In this document: piece by piece, positions 51,957-61,780 of the stretch
How the letters are laid out: each line of letters opens with the position of its first letter
How positions within the stretch are numbered: the first letter of the stretch is position 1
Source: Torulaspora globosa
Lineage: Eukaryota > Ascomycota > Saccharomycetes > Saccharomycetales > Saccharomycetaceae
DNA length: 64,000 nucleotides
Assembly (NCBI RefSeq): GCF_014133895.1
Contig: NC_050728.1
Location: 868,001-932,000, forward strand
Direction of reading: 5' to 3'
Notes under the pieces: generated by a model
Seen by the model: the letters and a program-made list of their open reading frames with translations, nothing else
What the model was told of the DNA's origin: nothing
The model's database searches: none
Position numbers and translations under genes: made by a program

Positions 51957-54029
51957 TCACCAGGTGTAACTTTCCTCTTGAAGCTCAACATCTATCTTCA
52001 AATCTGGAGCTATGCTTCTTACTACAGAGTCACGAAGCTCATCGTTGAATGAAGGGGGACCGCAACTGACTATTGTTAAATCGACAGCTTCACTAGAGGC
52101 TTGTTGAACCTCAGATTCAACCACGCTAAGCAAATTTGGGCGCGAATATAGCTTCTCAAGCTCGTACCCGCTCTCTGACGTTTGAGAGCCTTTGGATGAA
52201 GCTTCGACGTCCTTGTCATCAGCCTTGGTGTAAACTATAGAGATCTTTGTGCCTTGGGCTTTCAACCATTGCAACTCTTCGTGAAACCAATCAAGAGAAG
52301 TTAAATCATTAATAATCCAGATCAGCTTGTGGTAAATTTGCCTTTGGGAAATTGAATTCTCTCTCAAGATTGGATATACAGCAGATATGCCAAGTCCAGC
52401 ACAGACTGCGACAGTTTTCCTGACACCCTTGACGGTTTCGGGGATTGTAGTCCCGTAAGGACCCTCCAAGAGGATCTTGCAAGTGACAGATCCTCTTCCG
52501 CTTTTCATGACTTTATTAAGCATGGCTCTGGTGATGCTTTTACTGGCTTTGAAGTAAAAGACCAGATTATCAGGATTTCGGCGATCTTCCTCTGGCTTTA
52601 ATATAATGCTGAAGGGATGAGATTGAAAGAAGTAATACCACGAATCAGTTGGACTGAGGAAGTAAACGTATGCGTGAGATCCAGCAGCATATGTGAAGTA
52701 TTTGGGCTTCTTCATTACCATTTTTATAACCGATCTATTTCCGCAATCAATGAGAGTTGCTGTACGAACTCCTCCACTGATGGCTATTCTCACGATTCTA
52801 ATGAACCGATCATAACAAAGAATCCCTGCCATGGACCAGATCCAACCTAACCACCCTAGTGTATTGCAATGGTAATACATGCTTATGATGAATGCAATAT
52901 TCATAAATTGGTGCATAACTAAGAAGATTTCATAAGCAAGATCTCTGATGACTTTCTCACTATGAAAAACAAGCAGAACAATCAGAGTCGTCGCTGCGAT
53001 ACCCCACTTCCAGTAAGCGTCCATTGCCCACATCTCATAGCCACCATCAGCAATGGCCCACACTGTCCAAATAATGGAGTGGATGAATGCCAAAACGGCG
53101 CATGTATATGCACACCAACGATGGTAGAACTGGAATACTGAGTAGGGCATCCCAGAGATATAGATAAGTGGATTGTTTCTGATGCCAAATAGGTATATGA
53201 CTGGAAATAACGAGATGGCCATCAAATCTGTTCTATAGCTCACCAAATTCAGGTTCGCATACCATCTGGTTGTCAAGTATGGATGTGGCAACTTCAGCTC
53301 GTAGCCCACGCCGACTGAAATGATGGTTAGCACAACAAAAACAGCAACAACCAGTCCATGCAAACGAGTTTGAAAATTCAAAGGTACAATTTTAGCAAAG
53401 AAATACGTTCTTTCACGGTAGTCTTTAAAAGCTGAGGGTAGAGTGATGTGCTTCCTACACCAATTGTTCGCTAACGAGTAGCCAGCAAGTCTTCTGCAAA
53501 GGTTGAAGAACGTAGCAAAACCTACAATCGCTGCCCAGTAAAGGACCAGGCCCCATCCAAACCATTGAGATCTCTCCACAGAAAAAGTATAGTCCTTGAA
53601 TTTCCTGTGATACCAGTCGAAGTCAGTTTGATTGACCAGCAAAGTCGTATTGACCGTTACCGATTTATCCTCTAACGTGGGCTCCCGCAGGTACTGCGAT
53701 CCATTATCGGCAAATCGATACATATCATCCAGGGAATAATGCAAATGGCCTTTTTGGAGACAACGAGTCGCAACATGTCTAAGCGCATGATTTATCAACC
53801 TCGTCGAATCGGAGTTATTTCTAATGCAATTAGTCACGGTACCTAACCAATTGATATTCTTACAACGACAGGCATATGCTTTCATACCAGTGCCATGGGA
53901 ATTGCAGCCCCAGTCGTACTGTAGTTCATAGTAGATACACGCCGATGCCAAAGTCGAATCAATAAGTACCAGTCCGTTGCCCAAAGGCAGACAGGCCAAC
54001 AAAAGCCAAATTATATAGCCAGTTTTCAT
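51957..54029 (-). CDS. FRE1: Ferric/cupric reductase
   Basis: 690 residues (S. cerevisiae Fre1 686). The start is ATG 54029, giving the signal peptide MKTGYIIWLLLACLPLGNG; the frame opens 4 codons before through TTG. The lumenal/extracellular Cys-containing domain is at about 25-165. The haem-binding membrane domain has paired His (YHRWCAYTCAVLAFIHSIIW and FEIFLVMHQFMNIAF-type helices). FAD site HPFSIIL, NADPH site ending KTVAVCAGLGISAVYP, and terminal SYTW. It reduces Fe3+ and Cu2+ at the plasma membrane. It lies between CDC123 and CRR1 in the order of YLR215C-YLR214W-YLR213C, so it is the positional FRE1; other FRE paralogs cannot be excluded. Confidence 0.92.
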   Translation of the reverse strand: MKTGYIIWLLLACLPLGNGLVLIDSTLASACIYYELQYDWGCNSHGTGMKAYACRCKNINWLGTVTNCIRNNSDSTRLINHALRHVATRCLQKGHLHYSLDDMYRFADNGSQYLREPTLEDKSVTVNTTLLVNQTDFDWYHRKFKDYTFSVERSQWFGWGLVLYWAAIVGFATFFNLCRRLAGYSLANNWCRKHITLPSAFKDYRERTYFFAKIVPLNFQTRLHGLVVAVFVVLTIISVGVGYELKLPHPYLTTRWYANLNLVSYRTDLMAISLFPVIYLFGIRNNPLIYISGMPYSVFQFYHRWCAYTCAVLAFIHSIIWTVWAIADGGYEMWAMDAYWKWGIAATTLIVLLVFHSEKVIRDLAYEIFLVMHQFMNIAFIISMYYHCNTLGWLGWIWSMAGILCYDRFIRIVRIAISGGVRTATLIDCGNRSVIKMVMKKPKYFTYAAGSHAYVYFLSPTDSWYYFFQSHPFSIILKPEEDRRNPDNLVFYFKASKSITRAMLNKVMKSGRGSVTCKILLEGPYGTTIPETVKGVRKTVAVCAGLGISAVYPILRENSISQRQIYHKLIWIINDLTSLDWFHEELQWLKAQGTKISIVYTKADDKDVEASSKGSQTSESGYELEKLYSRPNLLSVVESEVQQASSEAVDLTIVSCGPPSFNDELRDSVVRSIAPDLKIDVELQEESYTW

Positions 54030-54459
54030 GAAGAAAAACAACCCTGGCTTATAGCACTGCTAGAGACGTGAATTTATACCAACAGATATCTCTTTAACCT
54101 GATAGTCACCGATGTAAATGCCAAGAAATAAACCAATCGTCGACGAAAGTCACCGATATAAATACCAAGAAACAAACCAATCGTGGACGAAAGCGTCAGC
54201 AATATATCCAGAGCATTTCTAAAATGTGACTCCAGCTTCGAAAGACTTTTAGCTCATAATTAGCTCTTTTTCATTTGAGTTCTTGATTTACGCTGACGTT
54301 TTTTTTTCCCACCTTATCTCGTCATCTAGACGAGATCAATATAAAGTCTCGAGCAGTATAAAAAGAGCATAACTTGCTCAATTTATCGTAGACCTCGGAA
54401 TACTGGGTGCGTATTTCACCATTACTCTGAGCATTTGTAATAAAATTGAGAAGCCATTG
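54030..54459. promoter_or_regulatory. FRE1 / YDL144C divergent promoter
   Basis: 430 bp. It contains the 44-bp tandem repeat listed separately, an Aft1-type site CGCACCCA on the minus strand at 54404-54411 (consensus YRCACCCR), several GCTC cores that resemble half Mac1 sites near 54250, 54262 and 54376, and a TATA box TATAAAAA at about 54357-54364 pointing towards YDL144C. Iron- and copper-responsive sites would suit FRE1. Confidence 0.45.
54104..54191. repeat. 44-bp direct tandem repeat, two copies
   Basis: Copy 1 at 54104-54147 and copy 2 at 54148-54191 start AGTCACCGAT and end GACGAA. They differ at four of 44 positions, three of them transitions. The array starts 75 bp upstream of the FRE1 ATG, within the likely leader or core promoter. 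Confidence 0.9.
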
Positions 54460-55521
54460 ATGAGCAGAGCTGATCTTCCAGAGGTCATTGTGATCGGTGC
54501 TGGTGGTGTCGGAGTGATCGCGGCCTTGTCCTTATCTCTTGCAGGTGAAAGTCGGGTTTCCTTAGTTGTCAGATCTGATTATGAACAAGTCAGGGAGCAT
54601 GGGTATGAGATCAACTCCTGCGACTACGGTCAATTGCGTAACTGGAGACCTCATAGATTCTTCAAGGGTGTAGAAGAGGCATCTGAAAGCGGGAAATTCT
54701 TCGAATATGTCGTAGTTACTACGAAAAATATTCCAGACGGACCTGAGGGTTCTACTGTACCGGACGTAATAAGGCCTATTGTGGAAAGTAATCGTAGGCT
54801 TTGTCCCGAAAGACAGACGAACATTCTGCTGATTCAGAACGGGATCGATATTGAAAAAGACATCTATGCCAAGTTCGATTGCGCCAATGAAAAAATAGTG
54901 GTTCTCTCAGGAACGCAGCTAATCGGGTCAACGAAAATTGGCAAGGGTGTCATCCGCCAAATTGGGCAGGATCACATTTTAGTTGGCCCATTCGATGTTC
55001 AAAATAAAGCAGCGGTCGATGCAGCTCAGAAGTTCATTGATTTGTACAGGTGTGAAGATCGTAACTTGGTGCTTTTCGATGACAAGGTTCGCTACACGAG
55101 ATGGAGGAAGCTCATCTACAATTCCGTGATCAGCACGACAACAGCGCTGGTTGGGATGGACGTTTCCCGCTGCTTGAAGTTCGGTGTCGCTGGTATGGGT
55201 ACGGAGGAGGAAATATTCAAACCTGGAATGAGAGAAATTTTTGCCATCGCTGCTAGTGAAGGAATAGAACTGGATGAGGAATGTATCTCATTTTTCTGTG
55301 ATATATCCAGAAAGCAGGAGTACAAGCCTTCGATGTGTATTGATTGCGAAAATGGTCAGTTGATGGAGCTGGAAGTTCTCCTCGGGAATCCGTTAAAAAT
55401 AGCAAGAGAAAACGGCGTTGAGACACCGGTATTGTCGTTACTTTATAATATGCTCTACATGGTTCAGAACAAACTGAAAGAGCAGAAGGGCTACATAAAG
55501 TTTGAGCTAGACGACGAATAA
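54460..55521 (+). CDS. YDL144C: Ketopantoate reductase-like protein (YDL144C ortholog)
   Basis: 353 residues (S. cerevisiae 356). The start is ATG 54460; a TTG codon precedes it. The Rossmann nucleotide site IVIGAGGVGVIAAL is at about 9-22. It is followed by the family features VTTKNIPDG, ILLIQNGIDIEK, SGTQLIGSTKIG and the catalytic-domain Lys/Asn block WRKLIYNSVISTTTALVG. This is the ApbA/PanE fold. S. cerevisiae has PAN5 for pantothenate; the substrate of the YDL144C branch is not known to me. It lies between FRE1 and CRR1, interleaving the chromosome IV and XII tracks. Confidence 0.92.
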   Translation: MSRADLPEVIVIGAGGVGVIAALSLSLAGESRVSLVVRSDYEQVREHGYEINSCDYGQLRNWRPHRFFKGVEEASESGKFFEYVVVTTKNIPDGPEGSTVPDVIRPIVESNRRLCPERQTNILLIQNGIDIEKDIYAKFDCANEKIVVLSGTQLIGSTKIGKGVIRQIGQDHILVGPFDVQNKAAVDAAQKFIDLYRCEDRNLVLFDDKVRYTRWRKLIYNSVISTTTALVGMDVSRCLKFGVAGMGTEEEIFKPGMREIFAIAASEGIELDEECISFFCDISRKQEYKPSMCIDCENGQLMELEVLLGNPLKIARENGVETPVLSLLYNMLYMVQNKLKEQKGYIKFELDDE

Positions 55522-55751
55522 GCGGGCGAATTTTCGCAGCTGGCATAACTATAGCTGATAATAATCAAGGAAATGTGGTGGGTTATTATAACCATGTAGC
55601 TTCGAATCTTTTTTTTTCTATGACACTTTTTTCTTCACTCGGTGCGGCAGCTTTTGTGAGCGACAGTGTCATCTTCAAAATGTCAGCAAATCAACAGCCA
55701 TACTATACCACGCATAAAGCAGGATTTCAGCACCAGTAAGGTTCATTTAAG

Positions 55752-57179
55752 ATGCAAAGAATCCTTGGTTTATTTTGTGTATTAATCTGTTTTTTTGCTA
55801 CGATTAATGCACAAGTAGATTTTTACCGCCCGTTGGTTCCGATTCACTGTAATTCGGTACAAAAGTGCCCTGAAGAGTGGCCATGCTGTTCCCCATACGG
55901 TGAATGTGGGTCAGGTCCTGTTTGTATGGGCGGTTGCAATCCGAGGTTTTCTTATAACGAGACGAGTTGTGCTCCTATGCCTGCGCTGGTGCCACCTAAT
56001 AACATCGAATATTCCTCTGCGCCTCTTTCGGCACTTGATGGTAAGGAAGACGCGGCACAGCTTGAGAGCAGAGGACTGCTTCACTTCAATAAGTATTTGA
56101 TTTCAGATGTTCAGAGCGACGCTAGATACATGCTAGAAAACATTGCCTTCACATACAGTGGACCAACAAGCATCCACCCGCAAACCGGCGATATTGTTCT
56201 TTCAATGCCCAGGGGCTCTAGCGGCTGTCTGCTGGCTGCCACAAGGTATTTCCTCTACGGTAGAAGCTCGGTACGCATGAGAACTGGGAGATCAAGAGGC
56301 GTGATCTCTTCGGTCGTCATAATGTCCGCAGTGGGAGACGAGATCGATTTTGAATTCCTTGGAAGTGAGCTCTACCAAGTGCAATCTACTTATTACTATC
56401 GTGGTGAACTGATCTACAACAAAATGCTGGAGGTTCCAGTTTCGTCAGACACCAATGCGAACTACCACGACTACGAAATTGACTGGAACGAACACCGAAT
56501 CCACTGGCTTGTAGACGGTAGGATCGTGAGAACGTTATATAAGGAGGACACCTGGGATGAGGAGTTGGGAATTTATAAGTACCCACAAACGCCTATGAGA
56601 TTGGAAGTTGCTTTATGGCCTGGAGGCTTAGCAAGCAATCATCCGGGTACAATTGAGTGGGCTGGTGGCCTAATTGACTGGGACAACTCTCCTGATATGA
56701 TCGAAAGCGGAAAATTCACCGCGCATATAAAGTCTATGACTGTTGTTCCATACACGAATAGATACATCTCAGCCATTAACCGGTGTATGCGGCGAGAACA
56801 TAACATTGCATATGACTATATCATGCCACCGGACGGCATATTCGATGAGGCTTCTTTTGCAATATACTGTGGTCTGATCCCAAATATCAGGAAATGGTCC
56901 GATTCTGGCTTCAGCATACCAAGGAATCCAATTCAAGCGGCTCGCTGGTCGGGAAAGGTCTTCATGTCGGGAAAGGCCTTTACGCCAGTCAACACTGAAA
57001 CAGATTTCGTTCAAAATATAAACGACCTGGCTTCTTTGCCCAATGGAACTATGATTTACAACAAAACTCAAGAAAACACTTTCAGCACCGAGCAAAAATC
57101 ATCCGGTGCTTCTACCATGGCACAGAACAATCCTCTCAGGAAGATCAAGGGGTTGGCATCAACGTTTTGGGTATCTTAA
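55752..57179 (+). CDS. CRR1: CRH-family sporulation wall glycosidase
   Basis: 475 residues, longer than S. cerevisiae Crr1 (422). Signal peptide MQRILGLFCVLICFFATINA, Cys-rich chitin-binding-like segment at about 33-75 (CNSVQKCPEEWPCCSPYGEC), GH16 domain with DEIDFEFLG at 196-204 and HDYEIDWNEHRIHWLVDG after it. Unlike UTR2 it has no Ser-rich stalk and no hydrophobic GPI tail; the last 70 residues are polar. Crr1 acts in ascospore wall assembly, cross-linking chitosan and glucan. Matches YLR213C, between FRE1 and TUB4. UTR2 at 1370-2767 is a paralog. Confidence 0.93.
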   Translation: MQRILGLFCVLICFFATINAQVDFYRPLVPIHCNSVQKCPEEWPCCSPYGECGSGPVCMGGCNPRFSYNETSCAPMPALVPPNNIEYSSAPLSALDGKEDAAQLESRGLLHFNKYLISDVQSDARYMLENIAFTYSGPTSIHPQTGDIVLSMPRGSSGCLLAATRYFLYGRSSVRMRTGRSRGVISSVVIMSAVGDEIDFEFLGSELYQVQSTYYYRGELIYNKMLEVPVSSDTNANYHDYEIDWNEHRIHWLVDGRIVRTLYKEDTWDEELGIYKYPQTPMRLEVALWPGGLASNHPGTIEWAGGLIDWDNSPDMIESGKFTAHIKSMTVVPYTNRYISAINRCMRREHNIAYDYIMPPDGIFDEASFAIYCGLIPNIRKWSDSGFSIPRNPIQAARWSGKVFMSGKAFTPVNTETDFVQNINDLASLPNGTMIYNKTQENTFSTEQKSSGASTMAQNNPLRKIKGLASTFWVS

Positions 57180-57621
57180 GGACCATAGACGACTTCTGTT
57201 TGCCAAAAGGCTACTAGGAGAACTATATGGAATCTAAGCAATATAATAAAAGTTATACATAAGCTAAGTCCAAAGTACCTATCCTTATACTCTGCATAAA
57301 CAATTACTGGCGCCGCCAGATTCTTATTTACTGACACTTTATCCACAGTCGGGTAACGGCGTAGCAAGTGATCCATTCTCCAAAGACACCCGCGTTGAGG
57401 TAACACCAAACATCAGGTCAACCATTCAACGAAGGAAGTTCGATTGGGGACTTGGTGTCTAAGAAAGGTCCACGCGTCCAGTATATTGAGTGTATTTGTT
57501 TATCAATTGATCAATTGCTTGATAATTCTTTCAATTGAAACCCATCTGGCTAGATCTGTAATTTAAGGTTGCCAAACTTGAGCCACGCCGCTTTGTTTAT
57601 CACAACCTGCAGATCGAAAAG
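57180..57621. other. CRR1-COP1 intergenic region
   Basis: 442 bp between two genes on the same strand. It contains a perfect 14-bp palindrome, CAATTGATCAATTG, at 57504-57517, with a third CAATTG at 57532-57537, about 100 bp before COP1. No known factor matches it in my knowledge. No RNA gene or further frame recognised. Confidence 0.4.
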
Positions 57622-60600
57622 ATGAAGATGCTTACGAAGTTTGAATCGAAATCTACCAGGGCCAAGGGGATTGCTTTCCACCCCTCCAGACCATGGGTCC
57701 TGGTGGCTCTATTTTCCTCGACCATTCAGTTATGGGACTACAGAATGGGCACGCTACTTCACAGATATGAGGATCATGAAGGTCCAGTGAGAGGAATTGA
57801 CTTTCATCCAACGCAGCCTATATTTGCCTCTGCTGGTGATGACTACACGATTAAAGTTTGGTCCCTGGAAACCAACAAATGTCTCTACACGTTAAATGGC
57901 CACTTGGATTACGTCAGAACCGTTTTTTTTCACAGAGAGTTACCATGGATCATTACTGCGTCTGATGATCAAACGATAAGGATTTGGAATTGGCAGAACC
58001 GCAAGGAATTGGCGTGCCTAACAGGCCACAATCACTTTGTCATGTGCGCCCAATTTCATCCCACAGAGGACTTGGTGGTGTCTGCATCTCTTGATGAGAC
58101 CATCAGAGTTTGGGATATCAGCGGTTTGAGAAAGAGGCATTCTGCCCCTGGTGCTTCAAGTTTCGAGGATCAAATCGCGTCTCAGCAGAATCTTTTGGAC
58201 GCCGGTTTTGGAGATTGTGTTGTGAAATTCATATTGGAAGGTCATACTAGAGGTGTTAACTGGGCTTCGTTCCATCCTACTCTACCGCTAATCGTCTCCG
58301 GTGGTGATGATCGTCAAGTAAAACTTTGGAGAATGAGTTCCACCAAGGCTTGGGAGGTTGATACTTGCAGAGGTCATACAAACAACGTCGACAGTGTAAT
58401 TTTTCATCCTCACCAAAACTTGATCATTTCTGTTGGCGAGGATAAGACATTGAGAGTCTGGGACCTAGACAAGAGAACCCCGGTAAAGCAATTTAAGAGA
58501 GAGAATGACAGATTCTGGCTAATTGCGGCACATCCTCACATCAACCTCTTCGGTGCAGCTCATGACTCAGGTATCATGGTTTTCAAGTTAGATCGTGAGA
58601 GACCTTGTAGTGTCACACATCAGAACGAATTGATTTTCATCAACAGAGAGAAGCAGGTTCAGATCTTCGATTACAACAAAAAGGTGTCTTCTTTGCCCTA
58701 CGTTTCATTGAAGAATCTTGGTCAAGCTTGGAACTCCTTTAAAAGTATCTCGTTCAATCCTTCACAACATTCGATACTGGTCAATGAGGGTAATGACAGA
58801 TTTGGTCTAGTTCTTTTACCAAAAAAGCCTACCGGCGCCGTTGAACCAAGTGGAGTCATTGAAGATGCCGGCAGCTTCGCCTTGTTCGTTGCTCGTAACA
58901 GATTTGTCGTCTACAACAAGCCTAGTGAATCGCTAGAGGTTCGGACACTGGATAACAAGATTACTAAAACCATAAAAGTCGATGGCGCAGTAACCGATAT
59001 CGTTAATAGCGGAGCAGGTTGCGTACTACTTTTGCAACCAAAAAGGGTTGTTTTGTTTGATGTTCAACAAGGTAAAAAACTCGCCGAATTGGCAGTAAAG
59101 AACGTCAAATATGTTGCTTGGTCTCATGATGGTCAATATGCTGCGTTGATGAGCAAGCACACTATTACGACTGTCACGAAGAGACTTGAGTTGATAAATT
59201 CTATGCACGATACCATTAGAATCAAGAGCGCCTGCTGGGATGAAACTGGTGTTTTAATTTACTCCACCTTGAATCACATCAGATATAGCCTATTGAATGG
59301 AGAAAGAGGTATCATCAAGACTCTGGAGAATACCCTCTACATCAACAAAGCTCAGGGAAAGCTTATCTATGCCCTGGATCGTGATGGTGAGATGAAGATC
59401 TTGACCATTGACCCAACGGAATACCGCTTTAAAAAGGCACTTGCAAATAAGAACTTCCCAGAGGTTCTGCGTATCATCAAGAACTCTAATTTAGTCGGTC
59501 AGAACATTATCTCATACTTACAGAAGTCTGGCTATCCTGAAATAGCTCTGCAATTTGTGCAGGATCCACAAACACGTTTCGACTTAGCCTTAGAGTATGG
59601 TAATCTTGATGTCGCATTAGAGGAAGCTAAAAAGTTGAACAATAATGTGGTGTGGAGCAAGCTAAGCAAAGAAGCCTTACTTCAAGGTGATACTTCGCTG
59701 GTGGAGATGATCTGCCAAATTCAAAAGTCATTTGACAAACTGTCATTCTTATATCTTATTACTGGTGATCACGTCAAATTATCCAAAATGCAGGAGATTG
59801 CACAATATCGGGGGGATTACGCAAGCTTCATTGCTAATAGCTTTTACAGCGATTCTGCACTTTTGAGGGCCAAAGTGTTCTCCCAAATAGGTTCCTTGCC
59901 GTTGGCCTATGCTGTCGCCAAAACGAATGGTGATGATACTGCCGCAGCAGGCTTTCTGGACCAAGCGGGAATAAGCGAGTCCGACGTTGTACTACCTGAT
60001 AATATAAGCTCTACAGGCTTTACCAAAGCGCCTACTATAGAAGAACCGTTCAAGAAATGGCCTTTGAAGAAACCCGACCGTTCATATTTTGAGAAAGCTC
60101 TGGCAAACGAAATAGAAGAGCCAGCGACTGAAGCACCTGACGAGATAAACTCTGCTGAAGAATCCAAGATATCTGTAGATGAAGATCTACTCGAGAACGA
60201 AGGTGCCGATGCTGAAGGCGATGCCTGGGATATGGGTGAAGAAGAGCTTGAATTGGGCACTGAGCAGCCGGGCGAAGAAGAATCGCCAAATGATGACAAA
60301 ACTCAAACTGAAGAAAGCATTACCGCTACCTGGGTTAGTAACTCTAAACTACCTGCAGTCTTAATCGCTGCTGGCGCGTTCGATGCCGCTGCTCAGGCCC
60401 TTAACAGACAGGCGGGGATTATTAATTTTGAGCCACTAAGAAAGAACTTCATTAATATTTTTGAAGGCTGCAGAACATACATGGCTTCGACCCCAACTGA
60501 GCTGCCTGCTATCCCTGGTTACATTTGTGCTGATGCGGATGAAGAAGATGTCAACGCTATTTTACCACGCACGCCTAACATTGCCGTTGTCTTGAACTTC

Positions 60601-61224
60601 ATGGATGAAGGCTACAAATACTTCAAAGGAAACAAGCTTGAGTCAGCCGTCCAATCATTCCGTAACGCCATTTACGCAATCACCCTCCTAGCGGTTCGCA
60701 GCGACGAAGAAGAGGAGACCGCTCGCAAATCTTTGGAAAAGGCAAGGGAGTATATTCTTGGGCTTTCGATCGAGCTGGAACGTCGTTCGCTCCCGGCTGA
60801 GGACGTGAAGCGCAACCTCGAGCTAGCAGCATATTTCACTAAGGCAAAATTGTCGCCTCCTCACAGAAGCAACGCTCTACAAGTGGCAATGTCTCAAAGT
60901 TTCAAGCACAAGAACTACCTGCAGGCATCATTCTTTGCGGGCGAACTACTCAAGATAATGCCATCTGGGCCTCGTGCTGACCAGGCCCGCAAAGTCAAAG
61001 ACAAGGCCGATTCACTGGCTTACGATGCAGTTGCGATCGATTTTGATCCCTACGCTAACTTCGAGGTTTGCGCCTCCACGCATACTCCGATCTACAAGGG
61101 ATCACCAATGGTCGTGGATCCCTTGACAGGAGCAAAATATCATGCTTCTGAAAAGGGCAAAACCGATAGTATTGCTCTGATTTCCAAGGTTGGCGCTCCA
61201 GCTTCTGGTCTAAGGATACAGTAG
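57622..61224 (+). CDS. COP1: Coatomer alpha subunit (alpha-COP)
   Basis: 1200 residues (S. cerevisiae 1201). The start MKMLTKFESKSTRAKGIAFH matches the known N-terminus. The first WD40 propeller at about 1-310 includes GIDFHPTQPIFASAGDDYTI, QFHPTEDLVVSASLDET and VIFHPHQNLIISVGEDKT. A second propeller is at about 320-600, then an alpha-solenoid to about 820, an acidic hinge (EEELELGTEQPGEEE) and a C-terminal domain that binds epsilon-COP, ending SKVGAPASGLRIQ. It binds KKxx signals for Golgi-to-ER retrieval, as an effector of Arf1. Matches YDL145C. Confidence 0.98.
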   Translation: MKMLTKFESKSTRAKGIAFHPSRPWVLVALFSSTIQLWDYRMGTLLHRYEDHEGPVRGIDFHPTQPIFASAGDDYTIKVWSLETNKCLYTLNGHLDYVRTVFFHRELPWIITASDDQTIRIWNWQNRKELACLTGHNHFVMCAQFHPTEDLVVSASLDETIRVWDISGLRKRHSAPGASSFEDQIASQQNLLDAGFGDCVVKFILEGHTRGVNWASFHPTLPLIVSGGDDRQVKLWRMSSTKAWEVDTCRGHTNNVDSVIFHPHQNLIISVGEDKTLRVWDLDKRTPVKQFKRENDRFWLIAAHPHINLFGAAHDSGIMVFKLDRERPCSVTHQNELIFINREKQVQIFDYNKKVSSLPYVSLKNLGQAWNSFKSISFNPSQHSILVNEGNDRFGLVLLPKKPTGAVEPSGVIEDAGSFALFVARNRFVVYNKPSESLEVRTLDNKITKTIKVDGAVTDIVNSGAGCVLLLQPKRVVLFDVQQGKKLAELAVKNVKYVAWSHDGQYAALMSKHTITTVTKRLELINSMHDTIRIKSACWDETGVLIYSTLNHIRYSLLNGERGIIKTLENTLYINKAQGKLIYALDRDGEMKILTIDPTEYRFKKALANKNFPEVLRIIKNSNLVGQNIISYLQKSGYPEIALQFVQDPQTRFDLALEYGNLDVALEEAKKLNNNVVWSKLSKEALLQGDTSLVEMICQIQKSFDKLSFLYLITGDHVKLSKMQEIAQYRGDYASFIANSFYSDSALLRAKVFSQIGSLPLAYAVAKTNGDDTAAAGFLDQAGISESDVVLPDNISSTGFTKAPTIEEPFKKWPLKKPDRSYFEKALANEIEEPATEAPDEINSAEESKISVDEDLLENEGADAEGDAWDMGEEELELGTEQPGEEESPNDDKTQTEESITATWVSNSKLPAVLIAAGAFDAAAQALNRQAGIINFEPLRKNFINIFEGCRTYMASTPTELPAIPGYICADADEEDVNAILPRTPNIAVVLNFMDEGYKYFKGNKLESAVQSFRNAIYAITLLAVRSDEEEETARKSLEKAREYILGLSIELERRSLPAEDVKRNLELAAYFTKAKLSPPHRSNALQVAMSQSFKHKNYLQASFFAGELLKIMPSGPRADQARKVKDKADSLAYDAVAIDFDPYANFEVCASTHTPIYKGSPMVVDPLTGAKYHASEKGKTDSIALISKVGAPASGLRIQ

Positions 61225-61780
61225 TGTCGCTTGCTCCACGCTGTAATTTATTTGGATAAGATGCTAGAGGCTTTCACATAACAAGACTCAGAATGTTCTA
61301 AACCATTGCAAGAACCGTTACACATATGTAATTAGTTATACTAATAGTCCTCGGAAGTTCTGCTCGCTTAGGAGGTCCTAGCAGAGGATACAAGGCTAAA
61401 TTCAACCCGGAGCGTGTCTAGCAGGGAACAATTCGCAAAAGGGCAAGAAAGATCGTCCGCATGGGCTGATATATGCACAACGTCCGACCAGAGCCAAAGC
61501 TACTGACGAGGGCCACGTATGATGCTCTTTACAGTCGAGTCGCTTTTTGACGTGAGATCTACGGCATCTGCCAGCCGTTTCTTACAGAACTTTCTTGGAA
61601 AGATAGCCCGTAACTATTGAAAGTCCCTGATTAAAGCCATAGCTGGCTTTAACTTCATTTGGCTCTCATGTATACAGAAGATGTTCCTTAGTGCTTTTGT
61701 CCATGAACAATGAACTTAACGCGTTAGACATCCTCTTCTATTTAAGTAAACAAAGCACAAGATAGAGTCTCATCGAAAGG
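61225..61780. other. COP1-TUB4 intergenic region
   Basis: 556 bp between two genes on the same strand, holding the COP1 terminator and TUB4 promoter. I see no tRNA, no open frame of merit and no regulatory site that I trust. Confidence 0.35.
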
